A stretch of 54,674 nt of DNA from Subtercola sp. Z020 (GCF_002931235.1 NZ_PSTT01000064.1:1-54674); one strand, 5' to 3'. Shown: positions 29,185 through 38,331, counted from the first letter of the stretch. Notes: generated from the letters alone by a model not told the origin. Numbers and translations are program-made.

Positions 29185-29256
29185 GGCCCCATAGCTCAGG
29201 GGATAGAGCACTGCCCTCCGGAGGCAGGGGCCGCAGTTCGAATCTGCGTGGGGCCA
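29185..29256 (+). tRNA. tRNA-Arg (anticodon CCG)
   Basis: 72 nt. Acceptor GGCCCCA pairs with TGGGGCC in seven Watson-Crick pairs; U8 and A9, D-stem GCTC/GAGC, anticodon stem CTGCC/GGCAG with loop CTCCGGA (anticodon CCG), T-stem CGCAG/CTGCG with loop TTCGAAT, discriminator A. The 3' CCA is not encoded. It decodes CGG, a frequent codon in this GC-rich genome. TAGTCT at 29164-29169 is a possible -10. Confidence 0.97.
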
Positions 29257-29356
29257 CTGTTCTTATGTCTCGGCCGCTGGGCTACGAGATTGATGGCGCT
29301 CGCGGGCGGCAGCATCTGCCTCTCGCACTTGGGGCGACGAGCGTCTGCGTCCCGCT

Positions 29357-31692
29357 CTAGGGGGCGACGACCACCGACGCCGACTGCTTCGACTGGGTGG
29401 CGTAGCCGGTCTTGGTGCCGGTCACCTGCACGATGATGCGCTTACCGGCGTCGGCCGACGTGAGCCGGTAGGTCTTGGCGGTCGCTCCCGTGATCGGTGT
29501 GCCGTTCCGCAGCCACTGGTAGGCGATCGAGACGTGTTCGGGCGTCCATCCCGTCGCATCCGCCGTCAGGGTCTGGCCGACCTTCGCCGTGCCGGAGACC
29601 GTCGGGGTCGGTGCCGCGGTGAAGACACCCACGACCGGGCGCGTCGCGATCGAGGTGCGGGATTCGGTCAGGTACCCGTCAGCTGTGCCGGTGACGGTCA
29701 GGGTGATCGTCTTGCCGACGTCTGCAGGCGTGATCTTGTAGATCGTGCCGCCGGTGTCGGGTACGGCGACGCCGCCGACGCTCCACCGGAACGACAGCTG
29801 CACCGGCAGAGGCCGCCATGATGGGGTGGAGGCGACCAGTGTCACACCCACCTTCGCCGTTCCGATGATGGCGGGCGTCGGGGTGGTGGTGAAACCTTCA
29901 GCACAGCGGCGGTCGCCGCCGAGGTCTGGGCGAGGCTCTGGTAGCCCGAACGGGTCGCTGTCACTGTGACGCTGAAGATCGCGCCCTCGTCGATGGCCCG
30001 CACGGTGTACGAAGCCGTCGTCGCACCCGAGACCGTTGCTCCGTTCCGCAGCCACTGGTAGCTGTAGGCGGTGGGCGCCGGCGTCACGGTTCCCGTCGAT
30101 GCCGTGAGCGTGCGGCCGACCGCCGCCTGGCCGGTGATCTTCGGCAGTACGGAGGAGGCGAAGCGGTACGCGACGACCTCGGTGGGCGCGGAGGTGCGGG
30201 TGATCGAGCTGAAACCCGCCCGCGAGGCCGTGGCGGAGAGCGTGATGCGCGATCCCGAATCCGCCGTCACGAGCCGGTGCGTCACGGTCGTGGCGCCCGG
30301 GATGGCGACTCCGTCGCGGTACCACGTATAGACGAATGCTGTGGGGGTCGGCGACCAGGTGCCGACCTTCGCCGTGAGAACCGTGCCGGTGATCGCGGGC
30401 TGCGGAATGGTCGGGGTCGGCGCGGTGACGAACCCGGGCGGCGGAGTGACCGCTGCCGAGGTCTTCGACGCAGACGCATAGCCCGGCTTCGCAGCCGTGA
30501 CGACCACCGACAGCGGTACCCCGAGATCATCGCCGGTGACCCTGTAGGTGGCGGCCGTTGCACCGGCGATGGCCTGGCCGTTCCGCAGCCAGCTGTAGCT
30601 GAGCGTGACGGGCGCCGGGCCCCAGCCGCTGGTCGTGGCCGTCAGCGTTCCGTCGAGGGTGGCGCTGCCGGTGATGACGGGGCTGCCGGGCAGCGTCAGC
30701 GTGAGCGCCTTGTGGATCGTCAGCGCGAGATCGAGGGGCGAGCCCGCCGGGCCCACGGTGACGGTGGTGGCGCCCGCCGCCGTGTAGGAGTCGGCGTACC
30801 AGACCGACGGGTAGGTCGTGTCGGTGGGGGCTGCCTTCAGCTGGTACGTGCCGGGCACGACATTCGGAAAAGAGTAGGCGCTGGTCGAACCGGTGACAGG
30901 GGTGGCGGTGTAGCTGCGGGTACTCTGCCCGACTCCGGTCAGCGTCACGGTGGCCGACTGGCTGGTGCCGTCATCGGTGCCGACAGTCACGGAGACGACG
31001 GAGCCGCGCTCGCTCGCGGAGAGCAGCACCCTGACCGTGATGTCCTGGGTGCCCATGGTGACGATCTGTGCCTTGAAACCGACCCCGACACCCGTTCGAT
31101 CCTCAAGGCGGTACGAGACTCCTTCGAGCAGGCTCACGAAGACCGCGCCCGTGGTGCCGGTGTTCCGGGATTCCCTGCGGTACGACTGCTGCCCGGTGAT
31201 GTGGGCCACCCGGTCGACAGGCGTTCGGGCGGCATCGTCGTAGGTTGCGACCACCCGTAGCGCGGGCATGTAGCGCACGAGGAAGTCGACGCCGGTGGTC
31301 GCCTCGCCCGCCGTGTAGCTGACGCTCACCAGAAGCAATTCGTAGGGACCTTTGGGAAGCGAACCCGATTCGGCTGCGCCGATCGCGAGCTGAGTGGTTC
31401 CACTGCCCTGGAATGTCAGCGTGTAATGCCCCGCAGCATCCGTTCTCGTCAGCTGGGTGAAGACGCCGTCGACCGCCTCGCGCAGGGAGATCTGCACGTT
31501 TGGAGCCCCGACGCCCGGGTTCTGGGTCGACGTGATGGTGCCGCTCACGGTGGCGGTGGCCGCAGTCGGTGCAGCGGCTGCCGCATGGGCGGCGGGTTGG
31601 AAGGGGGTCAGCAGCCCGGCGAGGAGCACCAGCAGGGTGAGGAGCGCGGCCGCGGCGGCAGTCGTCCGCGACCTGGTACTGCCTGCATGCAT
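29357..31692 (-). pseudogene. Secreted Ig-like repeat protein, frameshifted
   Basis: The N-terminus (ATG 31692, GGGGGAA upstream) has a long signal peptide ending near AHA, then a prealbumin/carboxypeptidase-regulatory-like domain (TATVSGTITS...AGHYTLTF), a variable region, and five Ig-like repeats of about 85 aa. Each repeat follows the plan P-x-I-x-G-x-A-x-x-G-x-x-L...YxWLRNG...GxTxxxY. Repeats 1-3 are in one frame and repeats 4-5 in another; one missing G at 29895-29896 (AAGGTTTC for AAGGGTTTC) explains the switch exactly. As read, the product stops at 29842, soon after repeat 3. There is no LPXTG anchor. The gap from the tRNA (29257-29356) holds nothing recognisable. Confidence 0.8.
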
Positions 31693-31884
31693 CTGTTCCC
31701 CCGAACCGTCGTCGCACAGCTCTGCGACTGCCACGAATCTACTGCAACGCCCGGCTTTCGCGGCGTGTCGCGCGGTTCGTCAGGGCGCGAGACCTAGGGT
31801 GAGGCCAGCACCACATGACCCAGCGCCGGGCCGAACTGCCCGCGCGGAGGCCATCCGACACGACCGACCAGCGGGGAGAACGAC

Positions 31885-32070
31885 ATGGCGCCACTCATCA
31901 TCGTCAGTGCACTGGCCGGCTGGGTCGTGCTCGCCCTTCCGGTGGGGCTTCTGGTGGGGCGCATCTCGCACCGTGCCGACGTCGGCTCCGAGCCGCGCTC
32001 CGCGCCGGCCCCGCGCCTCGGCGCACCCGTGCTGCAGACCACCGGCGTGGTCGGCAGCCTCACGCGCTAG
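31885..32070 (+). CDS. Small single-pass membrane protein
   Basis: 61 aa with one membrane helix (about 4-25, LIIVSALAGWVVLALPVGLLVG) and a polar tail. The ATG follows GGGGAGAACGAC, a good ribosome site, which is the main support for a real gene. No family recognised. It lies alone between the Ig-repeat gene (divergent) and the amidotransferase gene (convergent). The 192 bp upstream holds the promoter of the Ig gene (TAGATT at 31736-31741 is a candidate -10) and little else recognisable. Confidence 0.55.
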   Translation: MAPLIIVSALAGWVVLALPVGLLVGRISHRADVGSEPRSAPAPRLGAPVLQTTGVVGSLTR

Positions 32071-32118
32071 CGCCGCCCGCCGGGCATCCCGGGCAGCCCG
32101 CGCAGGCGACGTGCGGGG

Positions 32119-32934
32119 TCAGGCGCTGAGGCGCAGCGCCTCGGTGCGCCGGCGAACGGATGCGGCCAGGGCGGCGACGAAGCCGGCGAGTTGACCGGCC
32201 GGCGCTCCCGGGTCCTCCGGGTGGAACTGCACGCCCGTGATCGGCGCCGAGCGATGCTCGACCGCTTCGGGCGACCCGTCGGGTGCGATGCCGACCACGA
32301 CGAGACCCTCGCCGACCCTGTCGATCGACTGGTGGTGCGCGCTCTGCACGTCGACCGTGCGGGCGCCGAGCGCCTCTGCCAGGGCACTGCCGCCGGCGAA
32401 CTCGACCGGATGGGCCGCCATCAGGCGGGCAACCGGCGCCCCGAGGTTCTTGTGGATCGTGTCGTCGCCGATGTCCTGCTGCAGGGTGCCGCCGAAGGCG
32501 ACGTTGATGATCTGGTGGCCACGGCAGATGCCGAGCAGCGGCGTTCCGCGGCGGAACGCCCGGCGCACGAGGGCGAGCTGCCCTTCGTCTGCGGTCTCGA
32601 AGTGCTGGCCCTGTTCGGGGTAGGTCGAGGGGCCTCCGTAGAAGCGGGGGGCGATGTCCTCGCCGCCCATGATGACGATGGCGTCGGCCGAGTCGGTGAG
32701 CGAGAGCAACTGGGCGGTGCCGACATCGGCCGCTCCGGTGCGTGTGACGCGGAAGCCCTGCGCCTCGCCCGCCGCCGCCGTGCGCGCGTTGAGGGTGTCG
32801 ACATAGGCGTGGTACGCGGCGTCGCGCGGCCGAAAACGGGTGACCTCGACGACGGCCAGGTGCGGGCGGGTGTCGCCGTGCGGGCGGGTGTCGCCGTACG
32901 GGCGGGTGTCGCCGTGCGGGTCGCTGCCGGTCAT
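32119..32934 (-). CDS. Class I glutamine amidotransferase-like hydrolase (peptidase C26, PuuD-like)
   Basis: 271 aa. The nucleophile is Cys137 in GICRGHQIINVAFGG, with the His-Glu pair in GVQFHPED near the C-terminus. This is the arrangement of gamma-glutamyl-GABA hydrolases (PuuD), which hydrolyse gamma-glutamyl amides rather than channel ammonia. Start ATG 32934 with GAGAGG seven bases upstream. Residues 8-25 are three copies of a Gly-Asp-Thr-Arg-Pro-Tyr/His hexapeptide encoded by 18-bp repeats. It is divergent from a ureohydrolase gene. Confidence 0.82.
   Translation of the reverse strand: MTGSDPHGDTRPYGDTRPHGDTRPHLAVVEVTRFRPRDAAYHAYVDTLNARTAAAGEAQGFRVTRTGAADVGTAQLLSLTDSADAIVIMGGEDIAPRFYGGPSTYPEQGQHFETADEGQLALVRRAFRRGTPLLGICRGHQIINVAFGGTLQQDIGDDTIHKNLGAPVARLMAAHPVEFAGGSALAEALGARTVDVQSAHHQSIDRVGEGLVVVGIAPDGSPEAVEHRSAPITGVQFHPEDPGAPAGQLAGFVAALAASVRRRTEALRLSA
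32861..32914. repeat. 18-bp tandem repeat, N-terminus of amidotransferase gene
   Basis: Three tandem 18-bp units (32861, 32879, 32897), nearly identical, encoding GDTRP(H/Y) repeats. The period is codon-phased. Confidence 0.85.
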
Positions 32935-33047
32935 CCATTCGCCTCTCGTCGTCTCGGGTGTGCAGACCTCAGTCAAGACCACCGGGCCGCGGATGCACAG
33001 CCGGGCCGTAACGGAACGAAACAGTTCGGCCGTGCCACACTGGATTC

Positions 33048-33929
33048 GTGGCCGCAACCTTTCTGATCGTTCCCGAATGGCAGGGGTCGGGCTCCTCCCG
33101 CGCCATGCAGCTCATCGATGGCGCCGACGCTATCGCCGGCGATCTCCCTGCGGCGGTGACGCGGCGGGTCGAGGTGCCGCTCGGCGCCGGCGAGAGCCTC
33201 GGCAGTGGGGTCGCCCGGCTGAGTGCGCTCCGCAGCGTGCGCGATTCCGTCGAGATCGCGGTGGCGGCGATGACGGCTCCGGATGCCCGGACCGACGACG
33301 ACGCGGCCGAACCGGCCATCGTGGTGACGATCGGCGGCGACTGCGGTGTCGAACTCGCCCCCATCTCGGCCGCACTCGAGCGAGCCGCCCAGCACGGCGG
33401 CACACTCGCGGTGCTGTGGCTCGACGCGCACGCCGACCTGGGCGGCCCGAGCGAGGGCGTGCCCGGCTCGTTCTCGGGCATGGTGCTCCGCACGCTGCTG
33501 GGCGACGGCTCCGAGTTGCTCGTGCCCGAGCATCCACTCCCCGCCTCGCAGGTCGTTCTGGCGGGAGTACGGTCGGTCGACGACGACGAGGAGGCCTACA
33601 TCGCCGAGGCGGGCATCGCCCGTGTCGATGTGGATGCTCTCGCCGAGCAGGGCGCGCTGGTGGCGGCCCTCGAGGCGACAGGGGCGACGGAGGTGTACGT
33701 GCACGTCGACCTCGATGTGCTCGACCCGGCGGAGATCGCGGCCATCAGTTTTCCCGAGCCGTTCGGGGTGAGCGTCGGAGTGCTGGCCGGCGCGATCCAG
33801 GCGGTGCGCCGACGCTTTCCGCTCGCGGGGGCGGGAATCACGCAGTTCGCGCCGTCGAGCCCCGACGCGGCATCCGACGACCTGTCGGCCGTGCTGAGGG
33901 TGATCTCGGCGTTGACCCGCTCGCTCTGA
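33048..33929 (+). CDS. Arginase/agmatinase-family ureohydrolase
   Basis: 293 aa. The binuclear manganese motifs are present: GGDCG near 96-100, WLDAHADL near 124-131 and VHVDLDVLDP near 222-231. Members hydrolyse arginine, agmatine, formimidoylglutamate or other guanidino compounds; the substrate-loop residues do not let me choose. GTG start at 33048 is preceded by CACACT six bases upstream, an imperfect version of the leaderless -10 seen elsewhere here. Confidence 0.85.
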   Translation: MAATFLIVPEWQGSGSSRAMQLIDGADAIAGDLPAAVTRRVEVPLGAGESLGSGVARLSALRSVRDSVEIAVAAMTAPDARTDDDAAEPAIVVTIGGDCGVELAPISAALERAAQHGGTLAVLWLDAHADLGGPSEGVPGSFSGMVLRTLLGDGSELLVPEHPLPASQVVLAGVRSVDDDEEAYIAEAGIARVDVDALAEQGALVAALEATGATEVYVHVDLDVLDPAEIAAISFPEPFGVSVGVLAGAIQAVRRRFPLAGAGITQFAPSSPDAASDDLSAVLRVISALTRSL

Positions 33930-33952
33930 GCCGCACCCCCGGGCAGCCCGGC

Positions 33953-33958
33953 TAGCAT
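33953..33958 (+). promoter_or_regulatory. -10 box of the crotonase gene
   Basis: TAGCAT, six bases, ATG at 33965. No ribosome site; leaderless geometry. Confidence 0.45.
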
Positions 33959-33964
33959 CGCAGC

Positions 33965-34855
33965 ATGACTACGCGCATCACCGTCGAACGCCGGGGACAC
34001 ATTCTGCTGATGGGGCTGAACCGCCCCGAGAAGAGGAACGCGGCCGACTTCGCCATGCTGCAGGAGCTCGCGGCGGCGTACGGCGAGCTCGAACGCGACC
34101 CGGAGCTGCGCGTGGGGCTCGTGCACGCGGTCGGCGAGCACTTCACCGCCGGGCTCGACCTGGCCGACATCGGGCCGCGCATCGGTGGCGGCAGCGACAG
34201 CAGCGACACCGGCAGCACCGGCAGCGACAGCACAGGCAGCGACAGCACAGGCAGCGACAGCACAGGCAGCGACCGCGACAGCAGCAACAGCGCGGCGGGC
34301 GGCCTCGACTTCGTGCCCGAGGGCGGCATCAACCCGTGGCAGGTCGACGGTCGGCAGCTGTCGAAGCCGGTCGTCATCGCCGTGCAGGGCAGCTGCCTCA
34401 CCCTCGGCATCGAGCTGATCCTCGCCTCCGACATCGCCGTCGCTGCCGCATCGACCCGCTTCGGGCAGCTCGAGGTGAGCCGCGGCATCCTGCCCTTCGG
34501 CGGTGCCACCATCCGCTTTCCGCGCGCCGTCGGCTGGGGCGACGCCATGCGCTGGATGCTCACCGGCGACCTGTTCGACGCCGCAGAGGCCCACCGCATC
34601 GGGCTGGTGCAGGAGGTCGTTCCCGACGGCGAACAGTTCGAGCGAGCACTCGAACTCGCCGGGAGGGTGGCGGCCCAGGCTCCGCTCGCCGTGCAGGCGA
34701 CCCTCGCCAACGCCCGCGCGGCGGTGCGGGACGGCGATGCGGCGGCGGAGGCGGCCCTGCAGCCCGCCCTGGTGCGGCTGGCGGCCAGCGATGATTCGCG
34801 CATCGGCATGGAGGCGTTCGTCACCCGCAAGCCCGCGGTGTTCATCGGCCGCTGA
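33965..34855 (+). CDS. Enoyl-CoA hydratase/isomerase (crotonase) family protein
   Basis: 296 aa. Oxyanion-hole segments HFTAGLDLADI and QGSCLTLGIELILASDIAVA, and the helix FGQLEVSRGILPFGGA, define a crotonase-fold acyl-CoA enzyme. The usual second catalytic glutamate of true hydratases is not obvious, so the exact reaction is uncertain. A Ser/Asp/Gly/Thr insertion of about 40 residues (about 77-116), encoded partly by perfect 15-bp repeats, sits in the loop after the first oxyanion segment. Confidence 0.82.
   Translation: MTTRITVERRGHILLMGLNRPEKRNAADFAMLQELAAAYGELERDPELRVGLVHAVGEHFTAGLDLADIGPRIGGGSDSSDTGSTGSDSTGSDSTGSDSTGSDRDSSNSAAGGLDFVPEGGINPWQVDGRQLSKPVVIAVQGSCLTLGIELILASDIAVAAASTRFGQLEVSRGILPFGGATIRFPRAVGWGDAMRWMLTGDLFDAAEAHRIGLVQEVVPDGEQFERALELAGRVAAQAPLAVQATLANARAAVRDGDAAAEAALQPALVRLAASDDSRIGMEAFVTRKPAVFIGR
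34220..34264. repeat. 15-bp coding minisatellite in crotonase gene
   Basis: Three perfect tandem copies of GGCAGCGACAGCACA, encoding Gly-Ser-Asp-Ser-Thr, with degenerate copies on both sides (about 34190-34300). Confidence 0.9.
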
Positions 34856-34869
34856 CCAATCGGCGCGGC

Positions 34870-34875
34870 TAGTCT
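34870..34875 (+). promoter_or_regulatory. -10 box of the disulfide-reductase operon
   Basis: TAGTCT, giving a leader of about 50 nt that contains the perfect palindrome GCGTGCCGGCACGC (34906-34919) and then the ribosome site AGAGG before the ATG at 34934. Confidence 0.4.
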
Positions 34876-34933
34876 GAACGAAGAACCGGTATCACGCTCT
34901 GACGGGCGTGCCGGCACGCTGAGAGGACCACCC

Positions 34934-36484
34934 ATGTCGCCCACCGACTCCCCCACCGAGACCGCAGGCTCCGCCGCCGCCACCGACACCGCCGACACCG
35001 CCGACACCGACACCGACACAACCGCCGCCGCCGAGACCACCTTCGACGTCATCGTCATCGGCGCCGGAGCCATCGGCGAGAACGCCGCAGACCGTGTGGT
35101 GCAGGGCGGCCTGAGCGCCGCGCTGGTGGAGGCCGAGCTCGTCGGCGGCGAGTGCTCGTACTGGGCGTGCATGCCCTCGAAGGCTCTGCTGCGGAGCGGC
35201 GCCGTGCTGCGTGCGGCAGAACGGGTCGGCGGCGCCCGCGAGGCCATCACCGGCGACCTCGACGTGCAGGCCGTGCTCGACCGCCGCAACAAGACGGTCA
35301 GCGAGTACAGGGACGACAGCCAGGTCGAGTGGGTGAAGGGCGCCGGCATCACGCTGGTACGCGGCCACGCCCGGTTCACCGGCCCGAAGGAGCTGTCGGT
35401 GACCGCCGCCGACGGCACCGTCTCGTCGCTCACCGCCCGCCACGCCATCGTGGTCTCGACCGGCTCCGCTGCGCTGCTGCCCGACATCCCGGGGCTCGCG
35501 GACTCTGCGCCGTGGACGAGCAGGGAGGCGACCTCCGCCCAGACGATCCCCGCCCGCCTCGCGATTATGGGAGGCGGCGTCGTGGGTGCCGAGATGGCGA
35601 CCGCCTACGCCTCGCTCGGGTCGAAGGTCACCGTGCTGAGCCGCAGCGGGCTGCTCAGCAACCAGGAGCCGTTCGCCGGCGAGCTCGTGCGCGACGCGCT
35701 GGTGAAGCTCGGCGCCGACGTGAAGATCGGCGTCTCGGCGACGAACGTCACGCGAAACGGGGCCGGCGGCGAACTGAGCCTCACCCTCGACGACGGCAGC
35801 GAACTGGTCGTCGACGAACTGCTCGTCGCCACCGGCCGGGTGCCGAACACCGGCGACCTCGGCCTCGAGACCATCGGGCTCGAGGCGCACAGCTGGCTCG
35901 ACGTCGATGACACCCTGCTGGTGAAGGCCGACGGCAACGACGCCCTCGGGGGCGAGTGGCTCTACGCGGCCGGAGACGTCAACCACCGCGCGCTGCTCAC
36001 CCACCAGGGCAAGTACCAGGCCCGGGCCGCCGGCGACGTGATCGTCGCGCGGGCGAAGGGCGAGCCGCTCTCGATCGACCCGTGGGGCGCCCACGTCGCT
36101 ACAGCCGATCACCAGGCCGTGCCCCAGGTGACGTTCACCGACCCCGAGGTCGCCTCTGTCGGCCTCACAGAGGCAGCCGCCAAGAAGGCGGGCTTCGACG
36201 TGAAGTCGGTCGACTACAACATCGGCTGGGTGGCCGGCGCAAGCGTGACCGCCGACGGCTACGAGGGCACGGCCCGCATGGTGGTCGACCAGAAGCGCCA
36301 GGTCGTTCTGGGTGCGACGTTCGTCGGCCAGGATGTCGGCGAGCTGCTGCACTCGGCGACGATCGCCGTGGTGGGCGAGGTTCCACTGAACCGGCTCTGG
36401 CACGCGGTGCCGTCGTACCCGACGATCAGCGAGGTCTGGCTACGACTGCTCGAGACGTACGGCCGCGACGCGTCGAGCCGGTGA
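34934..36484 (+). CDS. FAD/NAD(P) pyridine nucleotide-disulfide oxidoreductase
   Basis: 516 aa. After a low-complexity Thr/Asp/Ala N-terminus (1-35) come the FAD motif GAGAIG (43-48), the redox pair Cys74-Cys79 in GGECSYWACMPSK, the NAD(P) motif GGGVVGAEMA and the dimerisation domain. In lipoamide dehydrogenases and glutathione reductases the C-terminal motif is H-P-T-x-S-E; here it reads Y-P-T-I-S-E, so the catalytic histidine is replaced by Tyr. A thiol-related or quinone/metal reductase activity is therefore uncertain. Its TGA overlaps the next GTG (GTGA). Confidence 0.85.
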   Translation: MSPTDSPTETAGSAAATDTADTADTDTDTTAAAETTFDVIVIGAGAIGENAADRVVQGGLSAALVEAELVGGECSYWACMPSKALLRSGAVLRAAERVGGAREAITGDLDVQAVLDRRNKTVSEYRDDSQVEWVKGAGITLVRGHARFTGPKELSVTAADGTVSSLTARHAIVVSTGSAALLPDIPGLADSAPWTSREATSAQTIPARLAIMGGGVVGAEMATAYASLGSKVTVLSRSGLLSNQEPFAGELVRDALVKLGADVKIGVSATNVTRNGAGGELSLTLDDGSELVVDELLVATGRVPNTGDLGLETIGLEAHSWLDVDDTLLVKADGNDALGGEWLYAAGDVNHRALLTHQGKYQARAAGDVIVARAKGEPLSIDPWGAHVATADHQAVPQVTFTDPEVASVGLTEAAAKKAGFDVKSVDYNIGWVAGASVTADGYEGTARMVVDQKRQVVLGATFVGQDVGELLHSATIAVVGEVPLNRLWHAVPSYPTISEVWLRLLETYGRDASSR

Positions 36485-36873
36485 CGGCGGTGGTTCTCCG
36501 TCTCGTTGCCGCCGTTCTGCGGCCGCTGTTTCTCGCGCCTCCGGTGGCCCGGGCGGGCTACCTGTACGCGACGCTCGTCGGCGTCGTGTGGGGGGCCGTG
36601 CTGAGCACGGGCCGCATCCGCCGAGTCGACGGGCTCTTCGTGTTCACGGGTGTGCCCACGTGGGCCTTCTCCCGGGGTGGCAGCTGCATCGGCGGGGTCT
36701 ACCTCACCGACCAGAACGCCGGGCCGGCCGTGCTCGAACACGAGGCCGTGCACCGCGAACAGTGGCAGAAGTACGGCCTGACCTTTCCCCTCGTCTACTT
36801 TCTGGCGGGCTCCGACCCGCTGAAGAACCGCTTCGAGATCGAAGCCGGGCTCGAGAAGGGCGGCTACCGCTGA
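36481..36873 (+). CDS. Small membrane-associated protein with HEXXH motif
   Basis: 130 aa. One or two hydrophobic segments lie near the N-terminus (about 5-20 and 23-40), then the motif HEAVH at about 86-90 (zincin signature) within EHEAVHREQWQKYG, and the closing FEIEAGLEKGGYR. I do not recognise an assigned function. The zincin motif suggests metal binding but is not proof of proteolysis. It starts at GTG overlapping the reductase stop, and its own stop overlaps the next ATG (TGATG), so three genes are translationally coupled. Confidence 0.7.
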   Translation: MTAVVLRLVAAVLRPLFLAPPVARAGYLYATLVGVVWGAVLSTGRIRRVDGLFVFTGVPTWAFSRGGSCIGGVYLTDQNAGPAVLEHEAVHREQWQKYGLTFPLVYFLAGSDPLKNRFEIEAGLEKGGYR

Positions 36874-37793
36874 TGGGCGAGGGCGAGGGCGATGTCGATG
36901 TCGAAGGCGCGGGCGCGGGCGAAGCCCCCGGTGATATCGCAGGGACGCACGACCTGGCCGGAAAGACCATCGTCATCACCGGCGCGAGTTCGGGCATCGG
37001 CCGCTCCGCCGCGACGAGCCTCGCCGCCCAGGGTGCCGAGGTGGCGGTGGTCGGCCGCAACGAGCAGCGCACCACCGACATCGCCCGGCGGATCGGTGCG
37101 ACCGCGTTCGTCGCGGACTTCGACAGCTTCGCCGACGTGCGGAGGCTCGCGGATGCCCTACTGAACCGGTACGAACGCATCGACGTGCTGGCGAACAACG
37201 CGGGCGGTCTCGTGAAGAAGCGCGCCCTGACCGAAGACGGCAACGAACGCACCATCCAGTCGAACCATCTCTCACCGTTCCTGCTGACCTCACTGCTGCT
37301 CCCCCGGCTGCGGGAGAATGCGAAGGAGTCGCCGGTGCGCATCATCGCGACGGCCTCTGCCGGCAATCGGTTCGGGCGCATCCGGCTCGCCGATCTCGAC
37401 CGGCGCAACAGCGCCTGGCTCGGTGGCTGGCTCGCCTACTGCACCGCGAAGCTCGCGAACATCGTGAATACGCGCGAGCTGGCGGCCCGCACAGAGGGCA
37501 GCGGCATCGAGGCCTACGCCTTTCACCCCGGCTTCGTGGCGAGTTCGTTCGCGGCCGACACCGGGCTCATGCGGGTCGCGACGCTCGCGGGCAACGGGCA
37601 CCTGGGGGCGAGCCCCGAGGTGGGCGCTGCGCCGCTCGTGCACCTCGCCAGCGTGGAGTCGACCGGCAGCCCGAGCGGCACCTATTTCGACGGCTTCACG
37701 CCGAACGGGCGCACCTCACCGCAGGCGGGCGACCCCACCCTCGCCGCCCGGCTCTGGAGCCTCTCCGAACGCATCACCGGTTCGGAGCAGTAG
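36873..37793 (+). CDS. Short-chain dehydrogenase/reductase
   Basis: 306 aa. A Gly/Glu/Asp-rich N-terminal 25 residues precede the Rossmann motif TGASSGIG (36-43), NNAGG, the catalytic Ser in ATASAG and the Tyr/Lys pair in YCTAK. Its length and the extra C-terminal segment resemble the retinol-dehydrogenase-like 'extended' group. It is the last gene of the coupled trio; no substrate is suggested. The convergent SIP gene follows after 49 bp, which contain two copies of AGCGTCAGGCAG (37797 and 37829). Confidence 0.85.
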   Translation: MGEGEGDVDVEGAGAGEAPGDIAGTHDLAGKTIVITGASSGIGRSAATSLAAQGAEVAVVGRNEQRTTDIARRIGATAFVADFDSFADVRRLADALLNRYERIDVLANNAGGLVKKRALTEDGNERTIQSNHLSPFLLTSLLLPRLRENAKESPVRIIATASAGNRFGRIRLADLDRRNSAWLGGWLAYCTAKLANIVNTRELAARTEGSGIEAYAFHPGFVASSFAADTGLMRVATLAGNGHLGASPEVGAAPLVHLASVESTGSPSGTYFDGFTPNGRTSPQAGDPTLAARLWSLSERITGSEQ

Positions 37794-37842
37794 GAGAGCG
37801 TCAGGCAGTATCAGCGTCAGTCATGGTCAGCGTCAGGCAGGG

Positions 37843-38325
37843 TCAGCGAGCGTCGCTCGTCGCTCCGAGCCGCGCGATGAGCGTCTGCCGCAGCTCCCAG
37901 ATGCGGGTGCCCGCTCCTTCGACCCACGCGGTGACGTCGCCGCCGTCGCGCTCGCTGTCACCGGTGTGCATCTCGCTCACCCAGGCGAGCACGGCACGTT
38001 CGAGTGCCTGGCCGTGCGCGCACCGGCGGGAGGTGCCCGGGTTGCCGCTGCGGTTCTCGCGGGCCAGCCAAGTCACGGTGACCAGTTCGGGAGCCTCGAT
38101 GGCGACGATGTCGTCGGTCGACGCCACCTCGACGAAGACCTGGCCCCGGGCGTTGCCGCCGAGGGTCGACAGCGCCAGCTTCAGAGCGTCGAGCGACGAC
38201 TCATCGGTGGCGAGGAGGATGCGACCGCTGCTCGCGGCCCGACCCGGGCGCACCGATCGAACCGGTCTGCTGGTCTGGGCTGCCGCCGCCTGGAGGGCGG
38301 CCGGTCCGTTCATCACGACACTCAT
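37843..38325 (-). CDS. Stand-alone siderophore-interacting protein (SIP) domain
   Basis: 160 aa corresponding only to the C-terminal NAD(P)H-binding half of siderophore-interacting reductases: RILLATDESSLDALKLAL at the start, VTWLARENRSG in the middle and the VWVEGAG-like AWVEGAGTRIW. The N-terminal FAD-binding barrel is missing, so it cannot be a complete ferric-siderophore reductase alone and may pair with a flavin partner or act otherwise. The ATG has no ribosome site. It sits eight bases from TATGCT, which lies within a DtxR/IdeR-like operator, so iron-repressed leaderless expression is inferred. Confidence 0.82.
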   Translation of the reverse strand: MSVVMNGPAALQAAAAQTSRPVRSVRPGRAASSGRILLATDESSLDALKLALSTLGGNARGQVFVEVASTDDIVAIEAPELVTVTWLARENRSGNPGTSRRCAHGQALERAVLAWVSEMHTGDSERDGGDVTAWVEGAGTRIWELRQTLIARLGATSDAR

Positions 38326-38331
38326 TTGTTC

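Noticed and set aside
29186-29255. Alternative tRNA boundaries starting one base later
   Set aside because: That would misplace U8 and leave a weaker acceptor stem. Starting at 29185 gives seven Watson-Crick acceptor pairs and a standard layout.
29880-29910. Programmed -1 frameshifting in the Ig-repeat gene
   Set aside because: No X-XXY-YYZ slippery heptamer and no obvious downstream stem. A one-base deletion or sequence error is simpler.
32861-32914. CRISPR-like short repeats
   Set aside because: The units are contiguous, lack unique spacers and are in frame with a protein N-terminus. The same applies to the yaaA and crotonase repeats.
34900-34936. CTGAGAG sequence upstream of the disulfide reductase, resembling a TPP riboswitch core
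   Set aside because: The start codon follows almost immediately, leaving no room for the rest of the THI element. The bases belong to a 14-bp palindrome and the ribosome site.
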